Below are positions 15,636 through 24,357 of a DNA stretch of 64,000 bases, piece by piece. Source of the stretch: an uncultured Alistipes sp. (GTDB taxonomy: Bacteria; Bacteroidota; Bacteroidia; Bacteroidales; Rikenellaceae). The DNA lies in assembly GCA_905213895.1 (NCBI GenBank), contig CAJMKE010000011.1, positions 1 to 64,000 on the forward strand. Reading direction: 5' to 3'. The translations under genes were made by a program, and so were the position numbers. The notes under the pieces are model-generated. The model saw only the letters and a program-made list of their open reading frames with translations. It was not told the DNA's origin and made no database searches. Numbering within the stretch: the stretch's first letter is position 1; every line of letters begins with the position of its first letter.

Positions 15636-16533
15636 ACGGCGTCTTATCGTTATTGTAGGTGCTACCGGTTCGGGCAAAACCGATTTGAGTATCGGGATTG
15701 CCCGCCATTACAATGCACCAATCATATCGACCGATTCGCGTCAGATATATAAAGGCATGGCTGTCGGTACGGCGCAGCCGACTCCCGAACAGTTGCAAGC
15801 CGTCGAGCATCATTTTATTGCATGTTTCGATGTAACGCAGGAGTTTAATTGCGGTGAGTTCGAGAAACGGGCGTTGGAATTGCTCGACGAGTTGTTCGGA
15901 CGTTCGGAAACGGTAGTTGCCGTAGGCGGTTCGGGTCTGTACGTAAAGGCACTGTGCGAAGGGATGGACGATTTGCCGGAGGCGGACAAGGAGTTGCGCG
16001 ACGCCCTGATGAAACGGTATGAGGAGAACGGGCTCGGAGAACTCGTCGAAGAGTTGAAGCGGCTCGACCCTGTCTACTGCGAAAAAGCCGACCTGAACAA
16101 TCCCGCACGGGTTTTGAGGGCATTGGAGGTTTGCCGCAGGACTGGACTGCCCTACTCTTCGTTCCGCACGGGGACGAGCAAGAAGCGGGACTTCGATATT
16201 ATAAAAATAGGTACGGCGATGCCGCGCGACGTGCTTTACGACCGAATCAACCGCCGCGTGGATGCGATGATTGATGCCGGATTGGAGGCGGAAGCCCGTG
16301 CGCTGCTGCCGTATCGCGGGTGCAACTCGCTGCATACCGTCGGTTACAGCGAGATGTTCGAGATGTTCGACGGCAAAATCTCGCTTGACGAAGCGGTGGA
16401 GTTGATAAAACGCAATTCGAGGCGTTATGCCAAACGGCAGATTACGTGGTTCGGTCGCGATGTCGGGATAAAGTGGTTCGACCCGCGCTCGGTGTCGGAA
16501 ATTGTGGAGTATATCGATTCCCAATTTGGATAA
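15625..16533 (+). CDS. miaA: tRNA dimethylallyltransferase MiaA
   Basis: A 302-residue enzyme that adds a dimethylallyl group to A37 of tRNAs reading UNN codons, the first step to ms2i6A. P-loop GATGSGKTDLSIGIA (about 11-25), the signature DSRQIYKGMAVGTAQPT (about 36-52), VGGSGLYVKALCEGM and the C-terminal RRYAKRQITWFGRD block are all present. The start overlaps the end of the upstream acidic gene by 11 bp. A tRNA-Leu(UAA), which is itself a likely MiaA substrate, lies 50 bp downstream but has its own promoter. Confidence 0.97.
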   Translation: MSTKRRLIVIVGATGSGKTDLSIGIARHYNAPIISTDSRQIYKGMAVGTAQPTPEQLQAVEHHFIACFDVTQEFNCGEFEKRALELLDELFGRSETVVAVGGSGLYVKALCEGMDDLPEADKELRDALMKRYEENGLGELVEELKRLDPVYCEKADLNNPARVLRALEVCRRTGLPYSSFRTGTSKKRDFDIIKIGTAMPRDVLYDRINRRVDAMIDAGLEAEARALLPYRGCNSLHTVGYSEMFEMFDGKISLDEAVELIKRNSRRYAKRQITWFGRDVGIKWFDPRSVSEIVEYIDSQFG

Positions 16534-16556
16534 TCCGATATAAAGTGCTACATTTG
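16525..16556 (+). promoter_or_regulatory. Promoter of tRNA-Leu
   Basis: TTTG (16525-16528), 20-bp spacer, TACATTTG (16549-16556). It overlaps the end of miaA, whose stop codon lies within the spacer. Confidence 0.75.
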
Positions 16557-16583
16557 CATCGCTTTCGCATGTGCGAAGCAGTG

Positions 16584-16669
16584 GCTCGGATGGTGGAATA
16601 GGTAGACACGCCGGACTTAAAATCCTGTGGACAGCAATGTCCGTGCGGGTTCGATTCCCGCTCCGAGTA
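16584..16669 (+). tRNA. tRNA-Leu(UAA)
   Basis: An 86-nt class II tRNA. Acceptor arms GCTCGGA and TCCGAGT, discriminator A, long variable arm closed by GGAC/GTCC, T-arm GCGGG-TTCGATT-CCCGC. The anticodon TAA is at 16618-16620 in the loop CTTAAAA. The anticodon stem has one C-U mismatch, and CCA is not encoded. Confidence 0.95.
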
Positions 16670-16676
16670 CGAAACG

Positions 16677-16713
16677 AAAACCCAATATCGTGTATCTTAC
16701 GGTATTGGGTTTT
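16677..16713 (+). terminator. Terminator after tRNA-Leu
   Basis: AAAACCCAATATCG paired with CGGTATTGGGTTTT around a 9-nt loop, 8 bp behind the tRNA. Confidence 0.8.
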
Positions 16714-16815
16714 GCTATGTCCGCATTTTGTCATTATAATCGTAACCGGATATGCGATAATGGTTGCAATCTTGAATTGTAATACGCATATTCGGTTATA
16801 ATTCGAATATTTTAT

Positions 16816-16847
16816 TGGGAAAATTTGAAAAATATGTATTATATTTG
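16816..16847 (+). promoter_or_regulatory. Promoter of rho
   Basis: TATATTTG at 16840-16847 with TTG at 16816-16818 and a 21-bp spacer. The leader to the rho start codon is about 65 nt; I see no attenuator structure in it beyond a short GGTCG/CGACC pairing. Confidence 0.6.
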
Positions 16848-16917
16848 CATCGTCATTGAAGGTCGGCTGTCCGGTCGACCGGTAAATCAATAAAGACGTA
16901 TAACGAAAAAGAAAGAT

Positions 16918-18552
16918 ATGCAGGAATTAGTTGCCTTGGAAGGCAAAACGGTTGCGGAACTCCGCGAAATAGCGAAAGCACTCAGATTGGAAATCACGGG
17001 CTTGTCCAAAAAAGAGATTATAGCGAAAATCGCCGGCGACAATGTCGCTGGGGGTGAGCAGGAAACGTCGTCTGAAACGGTAAGCGAAGAGCGTCCTAAA
17101 CGCGGACGGCGTCCGCGGGTTTCGGGCGTGAAGGTCGGCGGGAATACGCCGCGCAAGAGCGAGGAGACGGCGGCTGTCGCCGTTGCGGATGCTCCGGCGG
17201 AGACTGTGTCAAAACCTGACACAACGGTGGCGGAAGTGCCTGTCGCTCCGAAGCGCAGAGGTCGCAAGCCGAAGAATGCCGTTCAGCCGGTGTTGCCGGA
17301 GGTTGCGGCAGAGCCGGAAGCGAAGACGGCGGCGGAAGAGATTGTGGATGAAATGCCCGATGTCGAGGAGGAGAACATCGACGCATCGGCAGCGAACGAA
17401 CAGAAAGACGACAAGGTAATCACCAAGGATGATTTTGCCGCGGAGATTATCGGTGAGGGCGTGTTGGAAATCATTCCGGACGGATACGGCTTTCTGCGCT
17501 CGGCGGACTACAACTATCTGAACTCGCCGGACGACATTTACGTTTCGCCGTCGCAAATCAAACTGTTCGGTCTGAAAGCGGGCGATACGGTATGCGGAAT
17601 CATCCGTCCGCCGAAGGAGGGCGAGAAATACTTCCCGCTCGTGCGCGTTACCGAAATCAACGGTCTCGACCCCGAGTTCATCCGCGACCGGGTGCAGTTC
17701 GAGTTCATGACACCACTGTTCCCGAGCGAGAAATTCAATCTGACTGGCAACGGACACAATACTCTGTCCAACCGTGTGGTAGACCTGTTCTCGCCTATCG
17801 GCAAGGGTCAGCGTGCGCTGATTGTCGCGCAGCCGAAAACCGGTAAGACCGTGCTGTTGCAGGGAATCGCAAACGCCATAGCCGACAACCATCCGGAGGT
17901 ATACATGATAGTTCTGCTTATCGACGAGCGTCCGGAGGAGGTTACCGAGATGGCGCGCAACGTGAAGGCGGAGGTGGTAGCATCGACATTCGACGAGCAG
18001 GCGACGCGGCACGTGAAGGTCGCCGAGATGGTACTCGAAAAGGCGAAGCGAATGGTAGAGTGCGGTCATGACGTGGTGATTCTGCTCGATTCCATAACCC
18101 GTCTTGCACGTGCCTACAACTCGGTGCAGCCGGCATCGGGAAAGGTGCTTTCGGGAGGTGTCGATGCGAATGCGCTGCACAAGCCGAAGCGTTTCTTCGG
18201 CGCGGCGCGAAATACGGAGGAGAAAGGTTCGCTCACGATTATCGCTACGGCGTTGATTGATACCGGTTCGAAGATGGACGAGGTGATTTTCGAGGAGTTC
18301 AAGGGAACGGGTAACATGGAGTTGCAACTCGACCGCAAACTCGCCAACAAGCGAGTATACCCTGCCGTCGATGTGGTCGCTTCGGGTACCCGCCGCGAGG
18401 ATTTGCTGCTCTCGAAAGAGGTTATGAACCGCACGTGGGTGCTTCGCAAATACCTGTCGGACATGACGACCGTGGAGGCGATGGAGTTTCTCCAAAAGCA
18501 GATGAACATGACGAAATCGAACGAGGAGTTCCTCGCCACGATGAATCAGTAA
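16918..18552 (+). CDS. rho: Transcription termination factor Rho with basic N-terminal insert
   Basis: A 544-residue Rho helicase, longer than the ~420 of E. coli. The N-terminal Rho_N helices (about 1-42) are separated from the RNA-binding cold-shock-like domain (about 175-250, with GVLEIIPDGYGFLRS) by a low-complexity insert (about 43-170) rich in Ala, Glu, Pro and Lys. The insert carries two AT-hook-like patches, KRGRRPR and KRRGRKPK. The motor domain has Walker A AQPKTGKTVLLQ (about 304-315), Walker B VVILLDSITRLARAYN and the Q-loop/R-loop. Such inserts are known in Bacteroidota Rho and may promote RNA binding or condensation. The S1/P1 nuclease gene starts 12 bp after its stop. Confidence 0.97.
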   Translation: MQELVALEGKTVAELREIAKALRLEITGLSKKEIIAKIAGDNVAGGEQETSSETVSEERPKRGRRPRVSGVKVGGNTPRKSEETAAVAVADAPAETVSKPDTTVAEVPVAPKRRGRKPKNAVQPVLPEVAAEPEAKTAAEEIVDEMPDVEEENIDASAANEQKDDKVITKDDFAAEIIGEGVLEIIPDGYGFLRSADYNYLNSPDDIYVSPSQIKLFGLKAGDTVCGIIRPPKEGEKYFPLVRVTEINGLDPEFIRDRVQFEFMTPLFPSEKFNLTGNGHNTLSNRVVDLFSPIGKGQRALIVAQPKTGKTVLLQGIANAIADNHPEVYMIVLLIDERPEEVTEMARNVKAEVVASTFDEQATRHVKVAEMVLEKAKRMVECGHDVVILLDSITRLARAYNSVQPASGKVLSGGVDANALHKPKRFFGAARNTEEKGSLTIIATALIDTGSKMDEVIFEEFKGTGNMELQLDRKLANKRVYPAVDVVASGTRREDLLLSKEVMNRTWVLRKYLSDMTTVEAMEFLQKQMNMTKSNEEFLATMNQ

Positions 18553-18564
18553 AACCTGCCGACT

Positions 18565-19350
18565 ATGAAAAGACTGTTGATTCTGGTTTGTGCCGTCGCG
18601 GTGAACCTGACATCTTTCGGCTGGGGGCAGAAAGGACACGATACAATCGCCTATATCGCCGAATGCAATCTGACACCGGATGTGTATCGAAAGGTGGTAA
18701 AGGCGTTGGGCAACCATTCGCTCGTCTACTATGCCAACTGGATGGACAATGCGAGCCATACTCCCGAATACCGCTATACAAAAACGTGGCATTACGCCAA
18801 TGTAGATAAGGGGTACACGTATGAATCGATGGAGAAGAACGAGCGCGGCGACGCCGTGGTAGCAATCGATGATATTGTCGGGAAACTCAAAAGCGGAAAA
18901 CTGACGCCGGAGCAGGAGAATATCAATCTGCGTTTTCTGATACATCTTGTCGGCGACATCCATGCGCCGATGCATGCCGGACATTTGAGCGATTTGGGCG
19001 GAAACAAAATCATGATTAAGTTCTTCGGTCGCGACAAGAAACTGCATTCGATTTGGGATACAGACCTTGTCGAATTCTCGCACAAATGGAGTTACACCGA
19101 ATGGCAGCAGCAACTCGACCGCCTGTGTCCGCCGGAGGATAAGGCGGCGATAGCGACCGGCGAGCCGATAGACTGGCTGAAAGAGAGTCAGGAAATAGCC
19201 ACGGACATATATATAAATACGCCGGCGAAGACGAAAGTCTCGTTCGGGTATGTCGCCTACTATACGCCGATAATCGAGAAGCGTTTCCTGGCGGCGGGTC
19301 TGCGCCTTGCGAGGTTGCTCAACGAAATATACGGGGATAAGTGCGAGTAA
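18565..19350 (+). CDS. Exported S1/P1 nuclease family protein
   Basis: A 261-residue zinc-dependent phosphodiesterase family member, expected to cleave single-stranded nucleic acids or mononucleotide 3' phosphates outside the cytoplasm. The signal peptide ends at SFG/WG, so mature Trp is the first residue, as required for the S1/P1 zinc cluster (GWGQKGHDTIAYIAE). Further zinc ligands are visible: NWMDNAS, TWHYANVD, HLVGDIHAPMHAGH and LHSIWDTDLVEF. Length matches the family. It is 12 bp behind rho and likely read through from it. A weak hairpin follows. Confidence 0.92.
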   Translation: MKRLLILVCAVAVNLTSFGWGQKGHDTIAYIAECNLTPDVYRKVVKALGNHSLVYYANWMDNASHTPEYRYTKTWHYANVDKGYTYESMEKNERGDAVVAIDDIVGKLKSGKLTPEQENINLRFLIHLVGDIHAPMHAGHLSDLGGNKIMIKFFGRDKKLHSIWDTDLVEFSHKWSYTEWQQQLDRLCPPEDKAAIATGEPIDWLKESQEIATDIYINTPAKTKVSFGYVAYYTPIIEKRFLAAGLRLARLLNEIYGDKCE

Positions 19351-19371
19351 TCGCATTGCGGATAACGGAAC

Positions 19372-19402
19372 GGGTCGGATTCTTATGAGTTCGACCCCTT
19401 TT
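19372..19402 (+). terminator. Probable terminator after the S1/P1 nuclease gene
   Basis: GGGTCG at 19372-19377 pairs with CGACCC at 19392-19397, followed by CTTTT. The stem is short, so this is tentative. Confidence 0.45.
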
Positions 19403-19423
19403 GGTATCATTGCCCTTCGGCTT

Positions 19424-19930
19424 TTAATGTACTTTGAGCGATTCTATCGCCTTGTCGTAGTCGGGTTCCTGCGTTATCTCCGGTACGAGTTCGGTGTATG
19501 CCACCCTGCCGTCTTTGTCGATGACTACGACTGCCCGGGCGAGCAATCCTGCGAGCGCACCGTCTTTCATCGCTACGCCGTAATCTTCGGCGAAACCGTA
19601 ATTGCGGAAGTCGGATGCCGGAACCACGTTATTTATGCCGTTCGTCGTGCAGAACCGTTCGTGAGCGAACGGAAGGTCTCGCGAAACGGCGATTATTACC
19701 GTGTCGGGCAGCGATGCGGCGCGTGAATTGAACTGGCGCACAGACATAGCGCACACTTTCGTGTCGAGGCTCGGAAATATGTTCAGGATTACTCGTTTGC
19801 CCTTGAAATCGCCGAGCGAGACGGTCGACAAGTCCGTCTTTACGAGTTTGAAATCGGGGGCTTTTGCGCCGACCTTTACGAATTCACCCGCCAATGATAC
19901 GGGTTCGCCTTTGAATTTGGTTGTTGCCAT
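19424..19930 (-). CDS. tpx: Thiol peroxidase Tpx
   Basis: A 168-residue atypical 2-Cys peroxiredoxin that reduces hydrogen and alkyl peroxides with thioredoxin. MATTKFKGEPVSLAG is the typical Tpx start; the longer open frame upstream runs into the MFS gene and is not used. Peroxidatic Cys60 is in PSLDTKVCAMSVRQFN and resolving Cys94 in ERFCTTNGINNV. It lies 47 bp downstream of the MFS transporter on the same strand, separated by a small GTATCT/AGATAC inverted repeat. The thioredoxin at 63474 is a plausible reductant (inference). Confidence 0.95.
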   Translation of the reverse strand: MATTKFKGEPVSLAGEFVKVGAKAPDFKLVKTDLSTVSLGDFKGKRVILNIFPSLDTKVCAMSVRQFNSRAASLPDTVIIAVSRDLPFAHERFCTTNGINNVVPASDFRNYGFAEDYGVAMKDGALAGLLARAVVVIDKDGRVAYTELVPEITQEPDYDKAIESLKVH

Positions 19931-19977
19931 AACTGTATCTTTTTTTGAGATACGGTTACGGCAATTTTCCTGCCGTT

Positions 19978-21189
19978 CTATCTTAATCTGTGTGCAGCGA
20001 AGTGCGGCGTTACGCGTCGGATGAAGAATAAGAGCGAGAGCGATATGAGGATGACCCCTGCGGCATAACAGTAGGCGTAGCCGTATTCGGACAGCATTCC
20101 TCCGACGAGCATTCCGCAGCCGATGCCGACGTCCCAGCCGGTAAGATAGGTTGCATTGGCGGTCGCCCTCATCGAGTTGGGCGCAAGATTGATGAACAGC
20201 GTGTTGAATGCAGGGAACATCGTTCCGAAACCGTAGCCGAACAGGAATGCCGAGATGAAGTATACGGCATATCCCGCAGCGATGCTCCATGCCGCGACTG
20301 CCGATAACGACACCTCGCCGACTGCCCCTACGAGGGCTATCATTATGCCGAGACGGATTGTCTGTGTGATGAAGCCGCGGTCTACCCTGCGTCCGGAATT
20401 AAGCCTCGATGCGATGAGACCGGCAGCCATGACTGAAAAGAACAGACCCGAATTGGAGGTTATTCCCGATTCGATTGCGTACATGGCGATGTAGTTGGTC
20501 GTCATGCCGTAGGGAATCGACAGCATGAACAGCGAAATGCAGGCGGGAATGCCGCTCGTGAGGATGAATCTGTCCAACGATATTACCTTCGACGGGCGTT
20601 CGGCGACCGCTTTTTTCGGCGGTCTTACCGATGCGGCGAATATGAATCCGATGATACCCGTAATGAGTGAGGTCGAAAAGAGTACGGTGTAGTCGCCCGA
20701 TTCGATGATGAAAAGACCGGTCATGGGTCCGAATGCCATTGCGAGATTGCCCATTACGCCGAAATAGCCCAATCCCTCGCCTCTGCGCGACGACGGCATT
20801 ACGTCGATTACGAGCGTATTACCGGTGGTCGTCAGCGTTCCGAACGTGAAGCCGTGGAGGATTCGCAGCACGATGAACATCGCGAGCGACGAGGTAACGA
20901 AGAAGTAGCCGAGGAACGTCGCGACGAACAGTGCGTATGCCGTTATGTATACTTTCTTGCGAGGCAGCATGTCGGCGATGAACCCTGCGAACGGACGGAC
21001 GCTCAACACCGCCACCACGTAGCATGACAGAACGACGCCAATCATCGTATGACCTATGCCGAAAACCGATTTGAGGTAAAACGGCAGTGTCGGCACGAGT
21101 ATAAAAAACGAGAATGCCATCATGAATGCCGCGATGCAGACGAATATGTAGTTCCGCGTCCAAAGTCTCTCTTTTCCTTCTCCCATCAT
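19978..21189 (-). CDS. MFS transporter
   Basis: A 403-residue membrane protein with twelve predicted helices in two halves. The N-terminal half has LPFYLKSVFGIGHTMIGVVLS and the MFS motif A-like GFIADMLPRKKVYI; the loop near 195-215 is basic. Sequence style is that of drug-efflux or sugar-efflux exporters (YfcJ/YhhS-like), but the substrate cannot be called. A -7 element, TAATTTTG, is at 21212-21219. The gene is followed by tpx. Confidence 0.85.
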   Translation of the reverse strand: MMGEGKERLWTRNYIFVCIAAFMMAFSFFILVPTLPFYLKSVFGIGHTMIGVVLSCYVVAVLSVRPFAGFIADMLPRKKVYITAYALFVATFLGYFFVTSSLAMFIVLRILHGFTFGTLTTTGNTLVIDVMPSSRRGEGLGYFGVMGNLAMAFGPMTGLFIIESGDYTVLFSTSLITGIIGFIFAASVRPPKKAVAERPSKVISLDRFILTSGIPACISLFMLSIPYGMTTNYIAMYAIESGITSNSGLFFSVMAAGLIASRLNSGRRVDRGFITQTIRLGIMIALVGAVGEVSLSAVAAWSIAAGYAVYFISAFLFGYGFGTMFPAFNTLFINLAPNSMRATANATYLTGWDVGIGCGMLVGGMLSEYGYAYCYAAGVILISLSLLFFIRRVTPHFAAHRLR

Positions 21190-21261
21190 ATCCCAACCGT
21201 TTTAGACGCCGCAAAATTAGTCAAAATTTCAAGATGTTGTTCGGGGCTCGTGAAAATTAAA

Positions 21262-21296
21262 AAGTCCTTAAAGCCGGAAAAGACGTTAAGGACTTG
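21262..21296. repeat. Intergenic short repeat, divergent copy C
   Basis: AAAGTCCTTAA and TTAAGGACTT flank a 14-bp unrelated centre, between the MFS and repeat-lipoprotein genes. It shares the arms but not the TTAACGACC core of copies A, B and D. On the minus strand it lies 22 bp behind the lipoprotein's stop codon and could act as its terminator. Confidence 0.5.
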
Positions 21297-21317
21297 TACG
21301 CGTAATTGTCGGCGGAT

Positions 21318-22166
21318 TTACTCCTCCGCCATGCATATCGCCCAGCAGACGGGACCTTTCTTGTCCTCCTTGAATGTCGAACCTTCGCCGTTTTTCCAGA
21401 GAACCGCCTTTTTGTCGTCCGTTCCCACGACATATACATCGCTGCCGTGGACGGCAACGCCGTAAGCGTGTCCGTATGATTCGCTCTCTGCCAATACGGA
21501 GATTGCGCCGTTTTTCCAGAGTACCGGTTTATCCTCGGAGCATCCGGCGACGTATACATCTCCGTTCGACACGTATATCGAGCGCGCCAATGCTCCGAAC
21601 GAATCGTCGGTCAGCATCGTCGCTTCGCCGTTCTTCCAGAATGCCGCGTCGTACTCGATATAACCCGCAGCATAGACGTCGTTTCCGTCGATAAAGATGG
21701 AGTTTATCTCCGAATCCGAATATTTGTTGCCGATAACCGTCGGCTCGCCGTTCTTCCAGATGCAGGCTGAATAGTTCTTGTGTCCGGCGACATATACGTC
21801 GCCCGATTCGGTGATTGCGATTGCGTTTGCGCGTCCCGACTCGAATTTGCCGGTCAGAACGGTCGCCACTCCGTTTTTCCAGAGGACCGCGCTGCCGCCG
21901 TCGTATCCTGCGGCATAGACATCGCCGTTGAAAATCGCGATTGCATTCGCCGATGCGTCCTGCGTATTGTCGGACAATGCGGTAGGCTCGCCGTTCTTCC
22001 ATACGACAGCCAGTTTGGTCTCCCATCCTGCGACATATACGTCGCTGCCGTTTACGGCAATCGCCTTTCCTTGGGTGAATTTGTCGTTGGATACGCCTTT
22101 CAGTACGGAAGGCTCCGAATTTTTCCAGTAAACGCCTGTTTCCGTGTTGTTGCCGGTTACATAAAC
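21318..22166 (-). repeat. Seven tandem coding repeats (about 120-126 bp each)
   Basis: Within the lipoprotein gene, the codons for WKNG appear as near-identical DNA blocks (TTTTTCCA or CTTCCA on the plus strand) about every 120 bp. The outer parts of each unit differ, so the repeats are old or have been diversified. Confidence 0.8.
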
Positions 22167-22289
22167 CACAGCCGTTTTCGCGGGCTGTTCCGGTTCATCC
22201 CCGCCTTCATTTTCCGATTTGTCGCACGAAATCATGCAACATGCGAGCGCGGCTGCAAATGCAACCGAGAACGAATTTAATTTTCTCAT
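21318..22289 (-). CDS. Lipoprotein with seven VYVAG/WKNG repeats, probable beta-propeller
   Basis: A 323-residue lipoprotein: signal peptide with lipobox Cys22 (CMISC), an acidic linker (about 23-40), then seven units of 40-42 residues. Each unit has VYVAG or VYAAG, about seven variable residues, WKNG or WKNS, a variable loop, and a hydrophobic strand ending in a Gly-Asp-type turn. Seven 40-residue units of this kind suggest a seven-bladed propeller, though the C-terminal unit lacks the usual closing strand. No catalytic motif is visible; ligand or partner binding at the surface is an inference. Not recognised as a named family. Confidence 0.75.
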   Translation of the reverse strand: MRKLNSFSVAFAAALACCMISCDKSENEGGDEPEQPAKTAVVYVTGNNTETGVYWKNSEPSVLKGVSNDKFTQGKAIAVNGSDVYVAGWETKLAVVWKNGEPTALSDNTQDASANAIAIFNGDVYAAGYDGGSAVLWKNGVATVLTGKFESGRANAIAITESGDVYVAGHKNYSACIWKNGEPTVIGNKYSDSEINSIFIDGNDVYAAGYIEYDAAFWKNGEATMLTDDSFGALARSIYVSNGDVYVAGCSEDKPVLWKNGAISVLAESESYGHAYGVAVHGSDVYVVGTDDKKAVLWKNGEGSTFKEDKKGPVCWAICMAEE

Positions 22290-22539
22290 AACCTAAAACC
22301 TTTAATAAGATAAATAAAATAAATGTTTGCTGCGAGTCCGAAAAGTTAAATGAAAATTTGTCGTATTACTGCTTCGACAACGGAAAAAACGATTCAACCT
22401 AACCTAACAGAAAAGCGGCAGCAAGTTATGAAAATTATTTATTAATGGCAAATGTTTCGTCGGATAACATTTAATAAATTATTTATTGTAAATTTGCGAC
22501 GAATTATATCTCTAATCTTAAATAATATCGAATAACCTA

Positions 22540-23778
22540 ATGAAAGTCGAAACTAATTCCAATGCAAAGCATTGGGCAATTAAAGTCAGTATTGTCGTAA
22601 TAATATCGCTAATGTTGCTCATTCCGTTGGCGATGATTGACAATGTCATTAGCAACAGAGAGATGGCGAAGATACAGGTGATTGATAATGTGTCAAAAAG
22701 TTTTGCCGGCAAACAAATCGTCGGAGGACCGATACTTTATTATACAGTTGTAACGGAACAGTCGGATGGCTCCGCTTCGCTGCAAACCAAAACTATCTGT
22801 CCGAGTGAATTGGATTATAAAGTCAATGTAACCACCGATATCTTGCATCGTTCTATTTATGATGTGATTGTCTATAACTCGACTATTGAGATAACCGGTA
22901 AGTTGCCGGTTAGGAAAGATGCTTTGTCTGCCGTTCGACAAAGCATAAAAATACATATAGATGATGTAAAAGGAATAACCTCAATCTCACCGATAAAATT
23001 AGGCGAGAAGTCATACAATTTAGAAAGAGGAGGTGTCGCGTCTGTGCAAACCGACATCGAACTGCCGCATAGTATTAAGGACGACAGTGAAATAGATTTC
23101 GCGATAACCGTGCATCTGAAAGGTACGGAGTCATTAAAATTCCGTATGGAAGGTGATGAAACTGCTGTATGCATTAATTCCTCTTATCCGCACCCGAGTT
23201 TTCAGGGCGATTATCTTCCGCAAACACGCGATGTCAGCGATGACGGGTTCTATGCGACATGGAGGCTTCTTAAAATCAATCGAGATAACGACAATTGTGC
23301 AGTCGGCGTGAAATTTATCAATCCGGCAGATTCATACCAGCAGTCCGCCCGCTCGGTTGATTACGGTTTGCTGATTATTACCCTTGTGTTCGTTGTCGGA
23401 TTACTGGTGGAATTGATTACTCGTAAAGAGATTAATGTAATTCAATATGCCGTGATAGGCTTGTCGCTCGTATTGTTCTATTCGCTCCTTTTCTCATTCT
23501 CTGAGTTTGTAGTGTTCGGATTCGCTTATCTGATAGCTGCGACGATGACAACAGTCGCCCTTATGCAGTATTTCCGCGCGATTCTTAAAAACCGTAGCGC
23601 ATATCTGTTGGGCGGGTTTGTCGCTTTTGTGTATATCGTCAATTATATATTGCTTCAAATGGAGGTATATGCCATGCTTGCAGGATCGCTCGTATTGTTC
23701 GTAATGTTGAGTGTATTCATGTACTTTACAGCCAATCTCAATTCCGAGAAAACAGAACTTATAAAATCGAAAGAATAA
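22540..23778 (+). CDS. creD: CreD-like inner membrane protein
   Basis: A 412-residue protein of the CreD family. One N-terminal membrane helix (about 14-33), a large periplasmic domain with the family blocks RQIQ-like IDNVSKSFAGKQIVGGPIL and LHRSIYDVIVYNSTIEITG, then several membrane helices (about 275-405). In Proteobacteria CreD is under CreBC control and affects envelope integrity and beta-lactam response; here no sensor kinase adjoins it. A -7 element TAAATTTG is at 22489-22496. The gene is more AT-rich than its left neighbours and includes a Lys/Glu-rich tail. Confidence 0.88.
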   Translation: MKVETNSNAKHWAIKVSIVVIISLMLLIPLAMIDNVISNREMAKIQVIDNVSKSFAGKQIVGGPILYYTVVTEQSDGSASLQTKTICPSELDYKVNVTTDILHRSIYDVIVYNSTIEITGKLPVRKDALSAVRQSIKIHIDDVKGITSISPIKLGEKSYNLERGGVASVQTDIELPHSIKDDSEIDFAITVHLKGTESLKFRMEGDETAVCINSSYPHPSFQGDYLPQTRDVSDDGFYATWRLLKINRDNDNCAVGVKFINPADSYQQSARSVDYGLLIITLVFVVGLLVELITRKEINVIQYAVIGLSLVLFYSLLFSFSEFVVFGFAYLIAATMTTVALMQYFRAILKNRSAYLLGGFVAFVYIVNYILLQMEVYAMLAGSLVLFVMLSVFMYFTANLNSEKTELIKSKE

Positions 23779-23797
23779 TATTGGCGTTTATGCTTTA

Positions 23798-23829
23798 CAG
23801 CCCCGAATATCTTGTAATATTCGGGGCTG
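23798..23829 (+). terminator. Hairpin terminator after creD
   Basis: CAGCCCCGAATAT pairs perfectly with ATATTCGGGGCTG around a 6-nt loop; the T tract behind it is weak. Confidence 0.7.
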
Positions 23830-23945
23830 TACATTTATGCGTATTCAGTCGGCGTAGTGAATCGACTCAAACGATAATTGGAATTTGATTCTGAAATTTT
23901 TGAACAAAAAACTTTTGTAATGACGCAGCCCGTCCGATTGCGATA

Positions 23946-23982
23946 AAAAGAAAACGAGACGGTTGCGATAACCGTCTCGTTT
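23946..23982 (-). terminator. Terminator of tRNA-Asp
   Basis: AAACGAGACGGTT pairs with AACCGTCTCGTTT; on the minus strand it is followed by TTTTT, 10 bp behind the tRNA 3' end. Confidence 0.8.
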
Positions 23983-23991
23983 CTTCGTCTG

Positions 23992-24065
23992 CGGTGCGTA
24001 GGGGACTCGAACCCCTGACCCCGTGCGTGACAGGCACGTATTCTAACCAGCTGAACTAACGCACC
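23992..24065 (-). tRNA. tRNA-Asp(GUC)
   Basis: A 74-nt tRNA on the minus strand: acceptor GGTGCGT/ACGCACC, discriminator G, D-arm with TTAGTTCAGCTGGTTAGAA, anticodon loop CTGTCAC (GTC), T-arm CAGGG-GTTCGAGT-CCCCT-type. CCA is not encoded. Confidence 0.95.
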
Positions 24066-24087
24066 GTTCTTTTGCTGAATGCGAGTG

Positions 24088-24118
24088 CAAATATAGGGTA
24101 AATTTTTATATCTGCAAT
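24088..24118 (-). promoter_or_regulatory. Promoter of tRNA-Asp
   Basis: On the minus strand ATTG (24115-24118), 19-bp spacer, TATATTTG (24088-24095). Confidence 0.65.
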
Positions 24119-24299
24119 CGGTTTCGGGCATTTTTTTGAAAAAATCGTCATTTGCAGAATATTACACATTGGATATTTTAAGTTTAAGAGGTTCTTTATT
24201 CGCAAAGGTCTGCTTAATCGTTGTTGACCAATTTTTAATTAATTACGATACAAGGTTTATTTGATAAAAATAAAATTTTTAGGTTGACAGTACTTATAA

Positions 24300-24329
24300 T
24301 TGTATAATAGTTTATTTGTAGTATATTTG
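24300..24329 (+). promoter_or_regulatory. Promoter of the DUF4236 gene
   Basis: TTG at 24300-24302, 19-bp spacer, TATATTTG at 24322-24329. The 290 bp between tRNA-Asp and the start codon otherwise hold only AT-rich sequence with no gene or repeat that I can see. Confidence 0.6.
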
Positions 24330-24357
24330 TATTCACCTAAATAAATAATAATAGAAT

